From positions 1 to 27,089 of the forward strand of contig CALEPS010000134.1 in assembly GCA_937910305.1 (NCBI GenBank): a stretch of 27,089 bases of DNA, given 5' to 3'. Of the stretch, positions 15,201-25,148 are shown in pieces (position 1 is the first letter of the stretch; each line of letters starts with the position of its first letter). Both the position numbers and the translations under genes were made by a program. Source of the stretch: an uncultured Bacteroidales bacterium. GTDB lineage: Bacteria; Bacteroidota; Bacteroidia; Bacteroidales; Paludibacteraceae. A model generated the notes under the pieces. The model saw only the letters and a program-made list of their open reading frames with translations, was not told the origin of the DNA and searched no databases.

Positions 15201-18200
15201 TCAGTTGTCCGCATTCAGCCGTTTACCCGTAGCATCGTATTTCTCTCCGTTGCGGAGGATATAGAGGATGCCGTTCTCAAAGACTTTCTTCACTTTTGGT
15301 TCTTGTACATTGTCCCCCTGCACATCCTCAATGCCATCAGCAACATTAAGTTGGATGATATACGGTTCGTCGAGAGTACCGAGGGTAGCATCATCGATGT
15401 AGTTCAGTGTCTGCTTGACTGTGACGGTCTCAACGGTAGCAGGGTCATAGACCTTGATGGAGAGTTCTATAGGCTCATCGCCGGCGACGGTGATGAACCA
15501 GAAACCGAGATCATTGGTGATTGGTGAATCTTCCGTGGCGGCACCGCGGCATTCCTCTCCGGCAAAGACACCTACCTCCACGCCGTGTACCGGCTCGGTG
15601 CCATTCATCACGCGTGCAATAATAGACATATTGCCGCTGTACGGGTCGGTGACAGGGGTGAAGATTTGATATTTGTCATTTGACATTGGTGGAATGCCCT
15701 TCTCGGCGGAGGCCGCTCCTCCCGTTTGTCGGGAGGACGCTCCGGGTGCACGGAGTGATTGCAGTGCCGATACCTCGGGGTAACGGAAGGTGAAGCCTTC
15801 AGCCGCGTGGGATTGGTACATATATCCTTCGCCCGGCGTCATGCGAGTGAGCGTACCTACCCATTGCGCACCGTCATAGACGGCAAAGGCGGTCTTGCTC
15901 TTAACGAGGTCGCCGGAGGCAGGGGCAATATCCGCCAGAGCGTCGGCGACAGACATTGTCTGCAGCGGCAGATAGCCAATCCACGTCCAGCCCTTGTTGA
16001 TGATGATCGGTGTCTTGGCACAATCGACAGCCGTTCCCTCAACGGTCAACGTGGTAGCACGACTTGCCTTTACGCGGTAGGACGAGGTGACACCCATCAC
16101 TTTGAGCGAACCGCCGTAGATCGTAGCACTACTGATATTGAAGAAGTTATTCTTGTCTTTGACGTACGTAATATCACCGAGAACAGGTTGGAACACATTC
16201 TCCGTGCGGGCAGAGATAGGATTGACATTGAGACTGATCCAGTTCCACGATGGCTGGAGCGCGATCGTTTGTTGCAGGCTGTTTGTTACTTCGAGGATGA
16301 CAGGATCGGCGAGTGTACCCTTGACCATATTCGGTGAGAAACGGAAGGCGGAAGGACGCACGCTGATCGACGAATAGGTGATACCCGACTCGGCATTCCA
16401 TAGCCGGAACTGAATAGGCGTTTGGGCAGGGTTTTCTTCATTGCCATAGACAGTCATCATCACGTACCATGCATCGTAGTTACCGATGTATTGCGGACGG
16501 GCGATACCAATGCACTCGCCGTCCACAAAGGCTGCAACGATATCGTGCTCACTTTGCGCCACACCTGCCGGCAGCGAGAGTTTGGCGATGATATTGCCGG
16601 TGGCTTCATATGTATTGACGTTGACTTTCCAGTCCGGTTCCGGGGCGAGTACGAACGCCTCAATCAGACAGGGCTCAGCGATGCCGTCATTGCCGGTGAG
16701 GAGGAGTATGTCGGTGTAATATCCGGCAGCGAGCGATGCAGGCAGCGTAGCTGTAAGCGTCAGTTCGGACTGCGGTCTGATTACGCCGGAGGTGGCATTG
16801 AGTTGCAGCCATGCAGGGATATTCGTAATCTGCCAGGATTGCATCTCACTACCGTTATTAATCATGGTCAGTTCAAACGATTGCTCGTCCAATTCGTCCT
16901 TGGTGACAGACGCATAATTGTCTTCCCAGAGCAGGGAGTTGCGCTGCACATAGATATTCCAGCAGACAGGCGCAGAGTAATTACCATGCTCATCCACCAC
17001 ATTCTTGATCTCCACCTTCAGGTTGCATCCTTCAACACGTGCCGGTGCCATCTGTTGGTCATTGAGTTGGATGGTAATCTGGCGGTCGGATGCGGTGTAC
17101 GTGAACGGTACCGGTTCTATAGGGCGGGCCTCCACCAAGGCGGGATGGTTCGTATTTACAAAGTGACTAAGTGACGAAGTTCCAAGTGACGAAAGATTAT
17201 TTACCCACTCAGCCGTTTGCTTATTCAGCGTGTTCGTGCAGCGGTCCTCCAGCGTAGGAACAGTCTGGTGCTGGTTGCCGCTATCGATAGAGTCTTTCTC
17301 AAACGGATAGTACGCCACGAGGCCAGTCTCGTCGCCATGGAGGCGGAAATGCGCGCTTAAGAGCAGTAGTTCGTTAGCGACAGAAGCCCGCGCGATGCAC
17401 AGTTCATCGAACGCTCCTGTGAGCCCTTCACCGATAGTGACGAAATCGCCAAGACGAGGAGTCGTATTACCGTCCACGTACTGATAGACGACGCGTTCGT
17501 CCAAGATGACGGAGGTAGAGCCGCTGCGACGCACATTGAGCGCAATAAAATGCCATGTGCCGAGCGCAAACGGAATGGTCTTGCGTGTCACCCCGTTAAT
17601 GGCAAAGGAAAGTTGTGCATCTTTGACGGAGAAGACGAGTGTGGTGTCTCCGTTTCTCAAGATTGTGCCGTCCGAATTGGCGTTCACCCAGAAATCAAAC
17701 ACATAGTCATCTACGGCTGCTATACCCACTTCGCTGACAGGAACACGCAGCGATGTACTGCCGTCCAGCACAGCAGAGTAATTCTCGCCGGCTATCCACC
17801 AGGCGTTGTTGCCTGTCGCTATGTGGCGTGCATGGACATGCTCGGCGGCAACCGGTCCGTATCCCTCGTTCATCGGCCAATAAGCCATGAGGCCCGGTGT
17901 GGAGGGTTGTTTGGCGCGGTTGCGTTCGCTGAGCGAAGTGACCATGTCGCGCGCTACAGACCATATTGTCAGATCATGCAAGGCAGCGACAGCCGTACCT
18001 CCACCGAGTTGCAGCGCCGCCTTCGTGGAGACAGCAGGCACCTCGGTATTGACCATCAGCGAATTGGTCACGGCATCATAAGCGACGGAAGCGTTCATCC
18101 GGTTACCCGTCGTAGAGCGTGCATAACTGAGGGCAAGGAAAGTCCACTTGTTCTTCGGCAGCGAGGCGGTCGTGGTAAGCGTTACGGTGTCTATCTGCAC

Positions 18201-21200
18201 AACGAGTTTGCCCTCTGCGTCGAGCGAGAGGCGGAACTTGTCGCCACCAATATTCAGCAGTTCGCCCGGCTCGGAGTAGTTGAGCCAAGTCTCGACGGTG
18301 AAGTCGGAAGCGCCGAGCCGCAGCGCAGCCTGGGTAGCGGCTTTCTGTCCGTCGAGTTGCAGACCGACGGAGTGACGCAGATCGTGTCCGTTCAGTTCGC
18401 CCGTAACGGAGATGTTGGTAGCCAGTACACGTGCCGGTTGGATATCCTTGGTGAAGGTGATCGTTATATCGCTGCCGTTGCGGAGAATACCGTCTGCAGG
18501 TGAAGGTGTGGTTATCGGCTCCGGACGAACTACATCTTTGATCACGGTGAGTGTCTCTGACTCCTTGCAAGCCTCCTCTTCGGCAGCGGGTTTGCAGACC
18601 GTGACGGCTCTCACTTGGTAGATACCGTCGGCATAGTCCTTGTCCGGCATAGGTATGGAGAAGCGGAAGTGCTCCGCCTCCGGCATGGGATAGTTGCCGT
18701 CGTTGTCGCGGACGGTGATGCCTTTGCGCCATGTGCGCATGGTGCTCCATTCGCCTTCGCCGCGTTTGTATTGCAAGCGGATACCATAGAGCGCGCTGTA
18801 GTCAGGCAGCAGCCCGCTGATCTCGCCGCTCAGTTCCACCGTATCCTTTTGGAGGATGGACTTGGTCTGGGTGTTGAGGAGCGTGTTATCGAGCGTGAGG
18901 TTGATGTCCGAGCAGGAGTAGCGGTAGTTGACAGAGAGCCATATCTCCGAGCGGCGTGTCGGATCGCAGTCGCTGACGAGTTCGAGTCCGATGCTGTCGT
19001 AACGCATCACCTCGGGGTTGGACTGATAGACGCGGAGGGAGACAAAAGTGCTATCGCCGGACGGCAAGGCATACGTGACTCCCGATGAAGTGAGCGGCGT
19101 ACCGTTGACCTCTAATACGGCTCCGAGTGCTTCGCCCGTGTGTTTGTCTATCGGCCGGAGTTTGTACGTACCTGCGGCACCGCTGACAGCCGATTGGTTG
19201 GTCATGCCGAGCGTGAAGTATGCCGATGCGCCGACGGGCAGGTCGTTCTGCATCGAGCTGCTGCCCTGACGGAGATAGAGGTATGGTTTGTCAATCGCCG
19301 CCGTGGAGGTGGTCAGCACATAGCGTCCCGCCTCGTAGTATTTGGTGCGTTCTTCGTCGATATAGGGACAGGAGGTAGCACCTCCGCGAACGAAGAAGAT
19401 CGGCGCAAAGCCGTCCGGTGCCGCGTACATATCGAACGACATGGACGAGGTGGCGTTCATCGTGAGGGTGATATTTGTCGAGAAGGAGTTGCCATCATCA
19501 CTTCCGCTTGTAGAAGTCCTGCCACCTCCTGCGTTGGCAGTATATTCGTTTATCAATTTGACTTTCTCAGTATAGGCAAACCCTCCGCCGAACGTGAATG
19601 TACCATCGTGCGTGACAGAGACATTATTTCCCTTTGAGAGTGATTTGGCATTTCCGAGAGAGACCGATGCACCCGGACTGAGCGAGATATTTTGCATCAG
19701 GTAGCCGCCTCCGTAGTAGTCGGATATATTCAGTTTCAGGGTGTCCAAATCCTCCGATTGAAGCAAATCAAGTTGTTCTTTCTCTTTTTTCTGATTGTCT
19801 TCGTAGGTTTTGAGCAGCCGCTCTACCTCGCCTTTTGAGAATCCTTGGTACTGCTTGCCGTCTCCATATTTCGAGTTTTTATTGAAGGTTTTAAGGCTGT
19901 CGATATTGTATTGCGCCACCGCCGCCATTTTGGAGCGTGCCTCCGTTATTGCGCTCATTACCTCGCGTACGCGGTTCACTTTCTCTACTGCTTGGTCGTA
20001 CCGGTCTTGCTTGAACGCTCCGTTTCGCTGCTGGCACATCACTTTCATTTCCTCGTTGTGCGCGAGCAGATCTTTCCATAACCGTACCTGCTCGTTGTAG
20101 TACTGTACCATGTCTTTATCCACATGCATTTTTCCGTCATCAGGGTAATTGGCGGGAACCATAACATAGGTGGCTGTATCCACGCCGAACTTTGGGTCAG
20201 CATCTGTCAGATAGGTATAATACTGCGGTTTGTCGGTGGTATTGACGATGGCAGTCCGGTCGCCGTTTTTGAATCGAGTAAAGGTAGCCTTATCCGTATG
20301 TTGGAGCAGGGCATTACGCATACGCTCATAATCGGGCAACAGTTTCGTCTCGATATGATTTTGCGTGTAGGTGAATTGTGTACCGAAACTCTTTCCGAAG
20401 ACAAAACCGTCGAAATCGCCGATATAGTACCGTGTGGAGTCATCCGGGTCACGCTGCAAGTCCACGCGGCGCGAATTGGAGAAGACTTCGTTGGTAGCTT
20501 GTCCGACAAACACATCGCCTGCCGCACCTGTCAAGCCGGGAGTGGTAGAAACGGTCTGCGTCAGTGTATTCACCGTGGTTTGGGTGTTTGTCCATGATTT
20601 GTTGCCTGTATAAGAACCGCTCGTCGCGATATGTCCCCGCTCTTCCATGAACATCAATGAGAAGAAACCATCCGAAATATCTTCAATGTCTCCATTATCC
20701 AATACATTTTTAGTGGATCCTATTCCGAACTGAAAATTGGCGTTCATTCCCCAATGCGCAGTGGCGGTGTTATTGTACGTCTTGGTGAACGTGGTTCCTT
20801 TGGTGGCAGATACGGTGGAGGCACTACCCGGGGCATTACGGAGGATATAGAGCACATCGTCCGGTCCGCTGGTGAGGATGTCGGAGCCGTTGGTAATCGA
20901 GCCAAGTACCACGCCATAGAAACGTCCGTTTTCCGACCACGAGTAGTTACGCGTGCCATAGACATTGCGATAACTGATATCTACGCCGAGTGTGTAGGGT
21001 TTGGTGATATTGGGATCGGAGGCACGGAACTGGTATATACCCATACCGATGGAATCGAGGGCAATCTGGTTCTCGCCCAGGGCAATCGTTTCACCTTTCT
21101 TGAAGGACACAGTCTTTGTGGAGTCCTCTCCCAAAGGCATGATGGTGTCTCGTTCAGCGGCTATACGGTTGCCTAATTCGCTCTTGACGGTGACAATACC

Positions 21201-24200
21201 GTTCTTCCACGGCAGTACGGTGGTGACGGGATTGGCTGCATCATCGTTATTGACATAGGTTTCAGTTATTTTCAGTCTCCAGCGGTAGCTTAACCCTTGC
21301 CGGAAGAGCGGATAGGTCATGCGATAGTCGGGCATGCCGGTAGCAGAATCTACAGTGAAGGACGGTACCATACGCAGGTTACCCTGTTCGTCCTGCCAGT
21401 TCAGCCACTCCTCGCCGAAGGCAAGGTCTGTACGCATAGCATCAGTGACGGTCAGCACCGGCTCTACATAGTACGGTACATCGAACGCCAAGTGGTAGTT
21501 GACGCGTTGTACGGTCGTACTATCCAGCCGCAAGCTGTCCTGCATCATCATTGTGCCTGCCTGTGCACCTAACTCTATCGGGTTATACGAGAGCGGGTTG
21601 AAGCGGTATTCGTCGTTGGACGGAATAACGATGCTCTTGACCTTATAAGTCAACGGCGGCAGCAGGGCAGTGAACTCACCCGTTATGGAGTCGGTGTAGA
21701 TAACTACGTTGTGGCTCAAGTCAGTACCGGATGCAGCGGTTGTGACGCGTCCTGCCGCTACGATGCTGTCGGTCGGTTGCGCCCAGACGCGCTCAACGGA
21801 GTCGGTGTTGAGTGAATATATCTCCGAGGCTTGCAGCGTGATGACGGCGCGACCGATGTTAGCTTTTCCTAAACGCATGCCGTGCGGCTTGTATAGTTCT
21901 TCGTCACCACCGGCTACGCGACCCACGAGCAGTAGTTTGGTATTGTCGTAGAAAGTGAGGTCATTCATATCGTGCAGGAACTCGTGCGTTACGCCTACAT
22001 TGTTCGGATCTTCGGGATAGCGACCATTGTAGGCGAAGGTATGTCCGTTTTTGGTAACGGTGATATAATGCTCACCCATCGGAACGAGGATAGAGAACTG
22101 ACCATCAGCGTTGGTCAGCACCGGTACGCCGCCTACCACACATGCCACACCATCTATATGCAGAAGTGCGCCCTCTACGGGGTAATCGGTGCCTTCGTAA
22201 TAGATAGCACCTGACACACGCACCGAAGTCTGGTCGGTGAAATTGACATTGTTATGCGTATTGGTGTTGTTGTTGAAATAGAGCGGACGGTTAGCCGGTG
22301 CGAACTCATGCGTGCCGAGTGTAGGCACGATCTTGTAGTACGTACCCGCCTCGCGATACGGAATACCGGTGATGACGTACGTACCATCCGATTTGGTGTA
22401 AGCTTTGAAGGTGGCCCGCGTGGAGTCGTTTACCGTGCGGAATTGCACTTGAGCCGGCAAGGAGTCCTTATTGAGGATTTGGCCAAAGGCCATACCTTTG
22501 ATCATAAGGTCTCTACCATGTCCCGACAAATCGTGTACCTCATCGCCTTCCTCGCAGGCGGAGTAGTAGAGTTCGAGCCCCGTCTCATCGCCTTTGAGCG
22601 GAATTTGCACCGCGGTACTCTGTATCTCCGTGGAATCCATGCAATAGTTGTACAACCGTACATCCGCCATCTCATAATTCTTAGACAGATAATCACCTAA
22701 ACAAAAAGAACTATGACGGAAGGGATCACGTTCATATTTCCGACCTCCAACCACTTGCCCATTCAAGAACAAAGTAGCAGAGTCGTTTGCATAGCTTAGC
22801 GCTATATGATACCATTCATTCAGAGCAAGAGGAGCGGTTGAAATTTTGCTTGATGCAACGTCTCCGTAAAAGTAAACAGAACCATCTGTGTCCAAACGAA
22901 TGCTTGCTCTGTGCGGCAAATTGAATAAATAAGTCCACCACGACCTATCGTTTTTGGAAACGCGAATCCAAAACAGAATAGTTCCATAATTGCCTGTAAA
23001 TTTAGGTTCAATAAGGTTTTCTTTTTTCGGTTTAAGCGTACGGAATTTGTGGGTAATATAAGTAAACGTGGTATCCGCCACCACTTTCTGCGGGTAGAGC
23101 ACTTCCTCATCGGTGGTGGCAGTGACGAGTACTCCCGGTACGCCTTGTCTGCCATCGTAAGTGATTTGCCCCGTTACTACACCGTAGGGCAGGGCGAAAC
23201 CTGTTTCTGTGAGGGAAGACATAGGTGACACACTGCCGTCACACTCGCGGTAACCCGTTACGGTATAGTTGTAATAGGAGCCAAGTTCCATAGAGTTGTC
23301 CTCGTAGGTGAAGGTGGTCAAGGACGGATTCATCGGCATCTGCGGCACGAGCGTTACGCCCACGCTGTCTCCACGCTGTGCGCGTGTGATAGTAAAATAG
23401 GAGAATCCGTTTCTGTCCTTGGGGACTGTCCATTGCAGGCGTACGCGGTTGTTGGAGTCGCCCTTGGTGGCGGTGAGTGAGGTAATAACCGCCTGACGGG
23501 TGGCTGCCATACTGATTGGCGCACTGGTTAGAGAACTGATCGTTCGCGCTGCCGTGCAGACCTGTACGGTATATTCGATAGGCTGGCAGGTAGGGATACC
23601 TTCGGTCAGTTCCACCGAAGTGAGGTTGCGGTCAGCATAGTCCTTTTGATAAGGTGTGCCGTTCACATTATAGAGCACGCGATAGAACATATCCGAGGTC
23701 CAGATACCTTTGTAGTCGCCTATATGTGACCAACTGACACGAATCTTCCCTTCCATGTCTTGTGCTGCTACCGCCCCTAATTTACGCAGGTCGGTATTGA
23801 TGAGTATTTCCTCCTTGACGCAGGTGGTGGTATGATTCACAAACTCTCGTGTCAGGCGGACATAGAAGGTCTTGCGACCTTGGTTTAACATTCTCTGCGG
23901 AATAGGCAGACCTACCTTGTAGGCTGTTGCAACAAGGCGGTTGGTGGTGTTGAAATCCTCACGCACGGTCTCGTAACTGCCGAAATTCTCGTCGGTCGAG
24001 TACTCAATGATGATGGCTGACTCGTCCTCGTTTAATCCGTAAGATTTACGCGGGATCTCGAAAGTCACATAGATGCTGTCACCTCCGTCATGGGAGAGTT
24101 GTACCTTGTCGGGTAAATAGAGTGCAGGCACATTTATCCTCTTCCAGTTCGACTGTGGTCCTGCAAATGGTGAACTCGGTCCACCATTTGTAACATCGTA

Positions 24201-25121
24201 GTAAGAAGAATTGATTGAGGTATATGCTTGCCGTGAGACCTCTAAAACGTATGGCGAATTATCCTGTCCCATGCGGTTGAGTTGGTCACGGGTGAGAGAG
24301 GCAACATCAGTACGCTCGCGGCTGAGATAGATATCTGACTCTAACTTTGTTACCGTGCCGGAGATGTTCTCGACCTTGGCTCGCTCGTAATAGATACTGT
24401 TGTATATATGATCCGCCGTAAAGGTGAGTGCAGTCTGAGAGTTGGTGCTCTTGGTCCATTGAAAATTGTCAAGGCTCGGGTCGGACACCGGACTCATGAT
24501 GTCGTTCAACTCACCCGTTTGGAAGGTGTAGGTGTTGATGTTGTTGTATTCGTGACCATCCCAACCTACTATCAGACGCAGACCGAGACCTTTATCCTTG
24601 TTGTTGTGGATATAGTTATACACCGTCTGACCATATACGATATTGAAGTAGGCGTATTGGTCGTCACCATCGTTCACTTGGCGTTTCTGCAAGAAATAGG
24701 CTTTACAGTCGTTGTACGAGTCGGTGTTCTTATAGTGACACTCGTTCTTGAAGGTTTTCTCCCATTTCTTGTAATTGCTTTTGTCCTTCATGTGAATCGT
24801 TACCAAGTGGATATCGTTCTGCTCGTTTGCAGTGAGATAGACCTCCACTTTTTCGGCAAGGTAGTTATCACCGGTCGGTAGATTAAATTCGTTCCATGCC
24901 CGGAAACTGAACGCGATGATACCCTGTGCTTGCTGAAAACCGACGCTACCATCGTTGTAGGTGTTGTTGTAGGCACCATCGCTATAGAATTCGAAGGCAT
25001 GGTCGAACTTGAAGTTATCGCCCCATTTGCAATACTTTTCGTTCGGTGTCCAGCCGTTGCCGGCATAGATGGTTCCTGATACACATAGAAGTGCAAGGAG
25101 AATAGAGAAAATCTTTTTCAT
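15201..25121 (-). CDS. Giant secreted multidomain surface protein, 3306 residues
   Basis: A signal peptide (1-20, cut after IYA) precedes a beta domain. Fibronectin-III-like modules lie at about 340-410, 445-520 and 540-630. A carboxypeptidase-regulatory-like domain (first half near 645-675, second near 880-940) holds an uninterrupted LamG domain (about 694-850; WYHIALSYAND, ADVRLYNY), followed by a second regulatory-like domain (963-1024). The central region carries GPDDVLYILRNAPG (about 1414) and GDVFVGQATN (about 1532). A helical, probably coiled-coil stretch (about 1670-1793) is longer than in the paralogue. Then come a TSCPY motif (about 1915), a Big_5-like segment, two LamG domains (2257-2407 and 2453-2610), beta domains with FVDGECIG and WNW/WTW motifs, and the C-terminal NGILYI/TGKR signature, probably a type IX secretion signal. 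The start lies 27 nt after the lipoprotein stop. An imported palindromic repeat encodes residues near 3125-3142. The adhesin role is inferred. Confidence 0.95.
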   Translation of the reverse strand: MKKIFSILLALLCVSGTIYAGNGWTPNEKYCKWGDNFKFDHAFEFYSDGAYNNTYNDGSVGFQQAQGIIAFSFRAWNEFNLPTGDNYLAEKVEVYLTANEQNDIHLVTIHMKDKSNYKKWEKTFKNECHYKNTDSYNDCKAYFLQKRQVNDGDDQYAYFNIVYGQTVYNYIHNNKDKGLGLRLIVGWDGHEYNNINTYTFQTGELNDIMSPVSDPSLDNFQWTKSTNSQTALTFTADHIYNSIYYERAKVENISGTVTKLESDIYLSRERTDVASLTRDQLNRMGQDNSPYVLEVSRQAYTSINSSYYDVTNGGPSSPFAGPQSNWKRINVPALYLPDKVQLSHDGGDSIYVTFEIPRKSYGLNEDESAIIIEYSTDENFGSYETVREDFNTTNRLVATAYKVGLPIPQRMLNQGRKTFYVRLTREFVNHTTTCVKEEILINTDLRKLGAVAAQDMEGKIRVSWSHIGDYKGIWTSDMFYRVLYNVNGTPYQKDYADRNLTSVELTEGIPTCQPIEYTVQVCTAARTISSLTSAPISMAATRQAVITSLTATKGDSNNRVRLQWTVPKDRNGFSYFTITRAQRGDSVGVTLVPQMPMNPSLTTFTYEDNSMELGSYYNYTVTGYRECDGSVSPMSSLTETGFALPYGVVTGQITYDGRQGVPGVLVTATTDEEVLYPQKVVADTTFTYITHKFRTLKPKKENLIEPKFTGNYGTILFWIRVSKNDRSWWTYLFNLPHRASIRLDTDGSVYFYGDVASSKISTAPLALNEWYHIALSYANDSATLFLNGQVVGGRKYERDPFRHSSFCLGDYLSKNYEMADVRLYNYCMDSTEIQSTAVQIPLKGDETGLELYYSACEEGDEVHDLSGHGRDLMIKGMAFGQILNKDSLPAQVQFRTVNDSTRATFKAYTKSDGTYVITGIPYREAGTYYKIVPTLGTHEFAPANRPLYFNNNTNTHNNVNFTDQTSVRVSGAIYYEGTDYPVEGALLHIDGVACVVGGVPVLTNADGQFSILVPMGEHYITVTKNGHTFAYNGRYPEDPNNVGVTHEFLHDMNDLTFYDNTKLLLVGRVAGGDEELYKPHGMRLGKANIGRAVITLQASEIYSLNTDSVERVWAQPTDSIVAAGRVTTAASGTDLSHNVVIYTDSITGEFTALLPPLTYKVKSIVIPSNDEYRFNPLSYNPIELGAQAGTMMMQDSLRLDSTTVQRVNYHLAFDVPYYVEPVLTVTDAMRTDLAFGEEWLNWQDEQGNLRMVPSFTVDSATGMPDYRMTYPLFRQGLSYRWRLKITETYVNNDDAANPVTTVLPWKNGIVTVKSELGNRIAAERDTIMPLGEDSTKTVSFKKGETIALGENQIALDSIGMGIYQFRASDPNITKPYTLGVDISYRNVYGTRNYSWSENGRFYGVVLGSITNGSDILTSGPDDVLYILRNAPGSASTVSATKGTTFTKTYNNTATAHWGMNANFQFGIGSTKNVLDNGDIEDISDGFFSLMFMEERGHIATSGSYTGNKSWTNTQTTVNTLTQTVSTTPGLTGAAGDVFVGQATNEVFSNSRRVDLQRDPDDSTRYYIGDFDGFVFGKSFGTQFTYTQNHIETKLLPDYERMRNALLQHTDKATFTRFKNGDRTAIVNTTDKPQYYTYLTDADPKFGVDTATYVMVPANYPDDGKMHVDKDMVQYYNEQVRLWKDLLAHNEEMKVMCQQRNGAFKQDRYDQAVEKVNRVREVMSAITEARSKMAAVAQYNIDSLKTFNKNSKYGDGKQYQGFSKGEVERLLKTYEDNQKKEKEQLDLLQSEDLDTLKLNISDYYGGGYLMQNISLSPGASVSLGNAKSLSKGNNVSVTHDGTFTFGGGFAYTEKVKLINEYTANAGGGRTSTSGSDDGNSFSTNITLTMNATSSMSFDMYAAPDGFAPIFFVRGGATSCPYIDEERTKYYEAGRYVLTTSTAAIDKPYLYLRQGSSSMQNDLPVGASAYFTLGMTNQSAVSGAAGTYKLRPIDKHTGEALGAVLEVNGTPLTSSGVTYALPSGDSTFVSLRVYQSNPEVMRYDSIGLELVSDCDPTRRSEIWLSVNYRYSCSDINLTLDNTLLNTQTKSILQKDTVELSGEISGLLPDYSALYGIRLQYKRGEGEWSTMRTWRKGITVRDNDGNYPMPEAEHFRFSIPMPDKDYADGIYQVRAVTVCKPAAEEEACKESETLTVIKDVVRPEPITTPSPADGILRNGSDITITFTKDIQPARVLATNISVTGELNGHDLRHSVGLQLDGQKAATQAALRLGASDFTVETWLNYSEPGELLNIGGDKFRLSLDAEGKLVVQIDTVTLTTTASLPKNKWTFLALSYARSTTGNRMNASVAYDAVTNSLMVNTEVPAVSTKAALQLGGGTAVAALHDLTIWSVARDMVTSLSERNRAKQPSTPGLMAYWPMNEGYGPVAAEHVHARHIATGNNAWWIAGENYSAVLDGSTSLRVPVSEVGIAAVDDYVFDFWVNANSDGTILRNGDTTLVFSVKDAQLSFAINGVTRKTIPFALGTWHFIALNVRRSGSTSVILDERVVYQYVDGNTTPRLGDFVTIGEGLTGAFDELCIARASVANELLLLSAHFRLHGDETGLVAYYPFEKDSIDSGNQHQTVPTLEDRCTNTLNKQTAEWVNNLSSLGTSSLSHFVNTNHPALVEARPIEPVPFTYTASDRQITIQLNDQQMAPARVEGCNLKVEIKNVVDEHGNYSAPVCWNIYVQRNSLLWEDNYASVTKDELDEQSFELTMINNGSEMQSWQITNIPAWLQLNATSGVIRPQSELTLTATLPASLAAGYYTDILLLTGNDGIAEPCLIEAFVLAPEPDWKVNVNTYEATGNIIAKLSLPAGVAQSEHDIVAAFVDGECIGIARPQYIGNYDAWYVMMTVYGNEENPAQTPIQFRLWNAESGITYSSISVRPSAFRFSPNMVKGTLADPVILEVTNSLQQTIALQPSWNWISLNVNPISARTENVFQPVLGDITYVKDKNNFFNISSATIYGGSLKVMGVTSSYRVKASRATTLTVEGTAVDCAKTPIIINKGWTWIGYLPLQTMSVADALADIAPASGDLVKSKTAFAVYDGAQWVGTLTRMTPGEGYMYQSHAAEGFTFRYPEVSALQSLRAPGASSRQTGGAASAEKGIPPMSNDKYQIFTPVTDPYSGNMSIIARVMNGTEPVHGVEVGVFAGEECRGAATEDSPITNDLGFWFITVAGDEPIELSIKVYDPATVETVTVKQTLNYIDDATLGTLDEPYIIQLNVADGIEDVQGDNVQEPKVKKVFENGILYILRNGEKYDATGKRLNADN
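15696..15748 (+). repeat. REP-like palindromic repeat inside the 3306-residue gene
   Basis: These 53 bp match 26953-27005 (opposite strand) at 44 positions without a gap. The core is an 8-bp perfect stem TCCTCCCG/CGGGAGGA around TTTGT, flanked by GGAG and CTCC. Read in the coding frame it gives the low-complexity linker GASSRQTGGAASAEKG. Confidence 0.8.
17161..17195 (+). repeat. Tandem 7-8-nt repeats in the 3306-residue gene
   Basis: AAGTGACT, AAGTGACG, AAGTTCC, AAGTGACG and AAAG follow one another from 17161. Units are not multiples of three, so gain or loss of one would shift the frame about 650 codons before the C-terminus. They encode a serine-rich linker (SSLGTSSLSHF). Confidence 0.75.
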
Positions 25122-25148
25122 AGAATAAATATGTTAATTGATATATTT

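Noticed and set aside
14969..15214. Minus-strand 81-codon frame between the operons
   Set aside because: It runs through the terminator at 15140-15183 and the promoter at 15111-15142, so it would not be transcribed as a whole.
17550..18503. Plus-strand 317-codon frame inside the 3306-residue gene
   Set aside because: It is antisense to conserved LamG coding sequence; its composition is the mirror of the minus-strand gene and it has no promoter.
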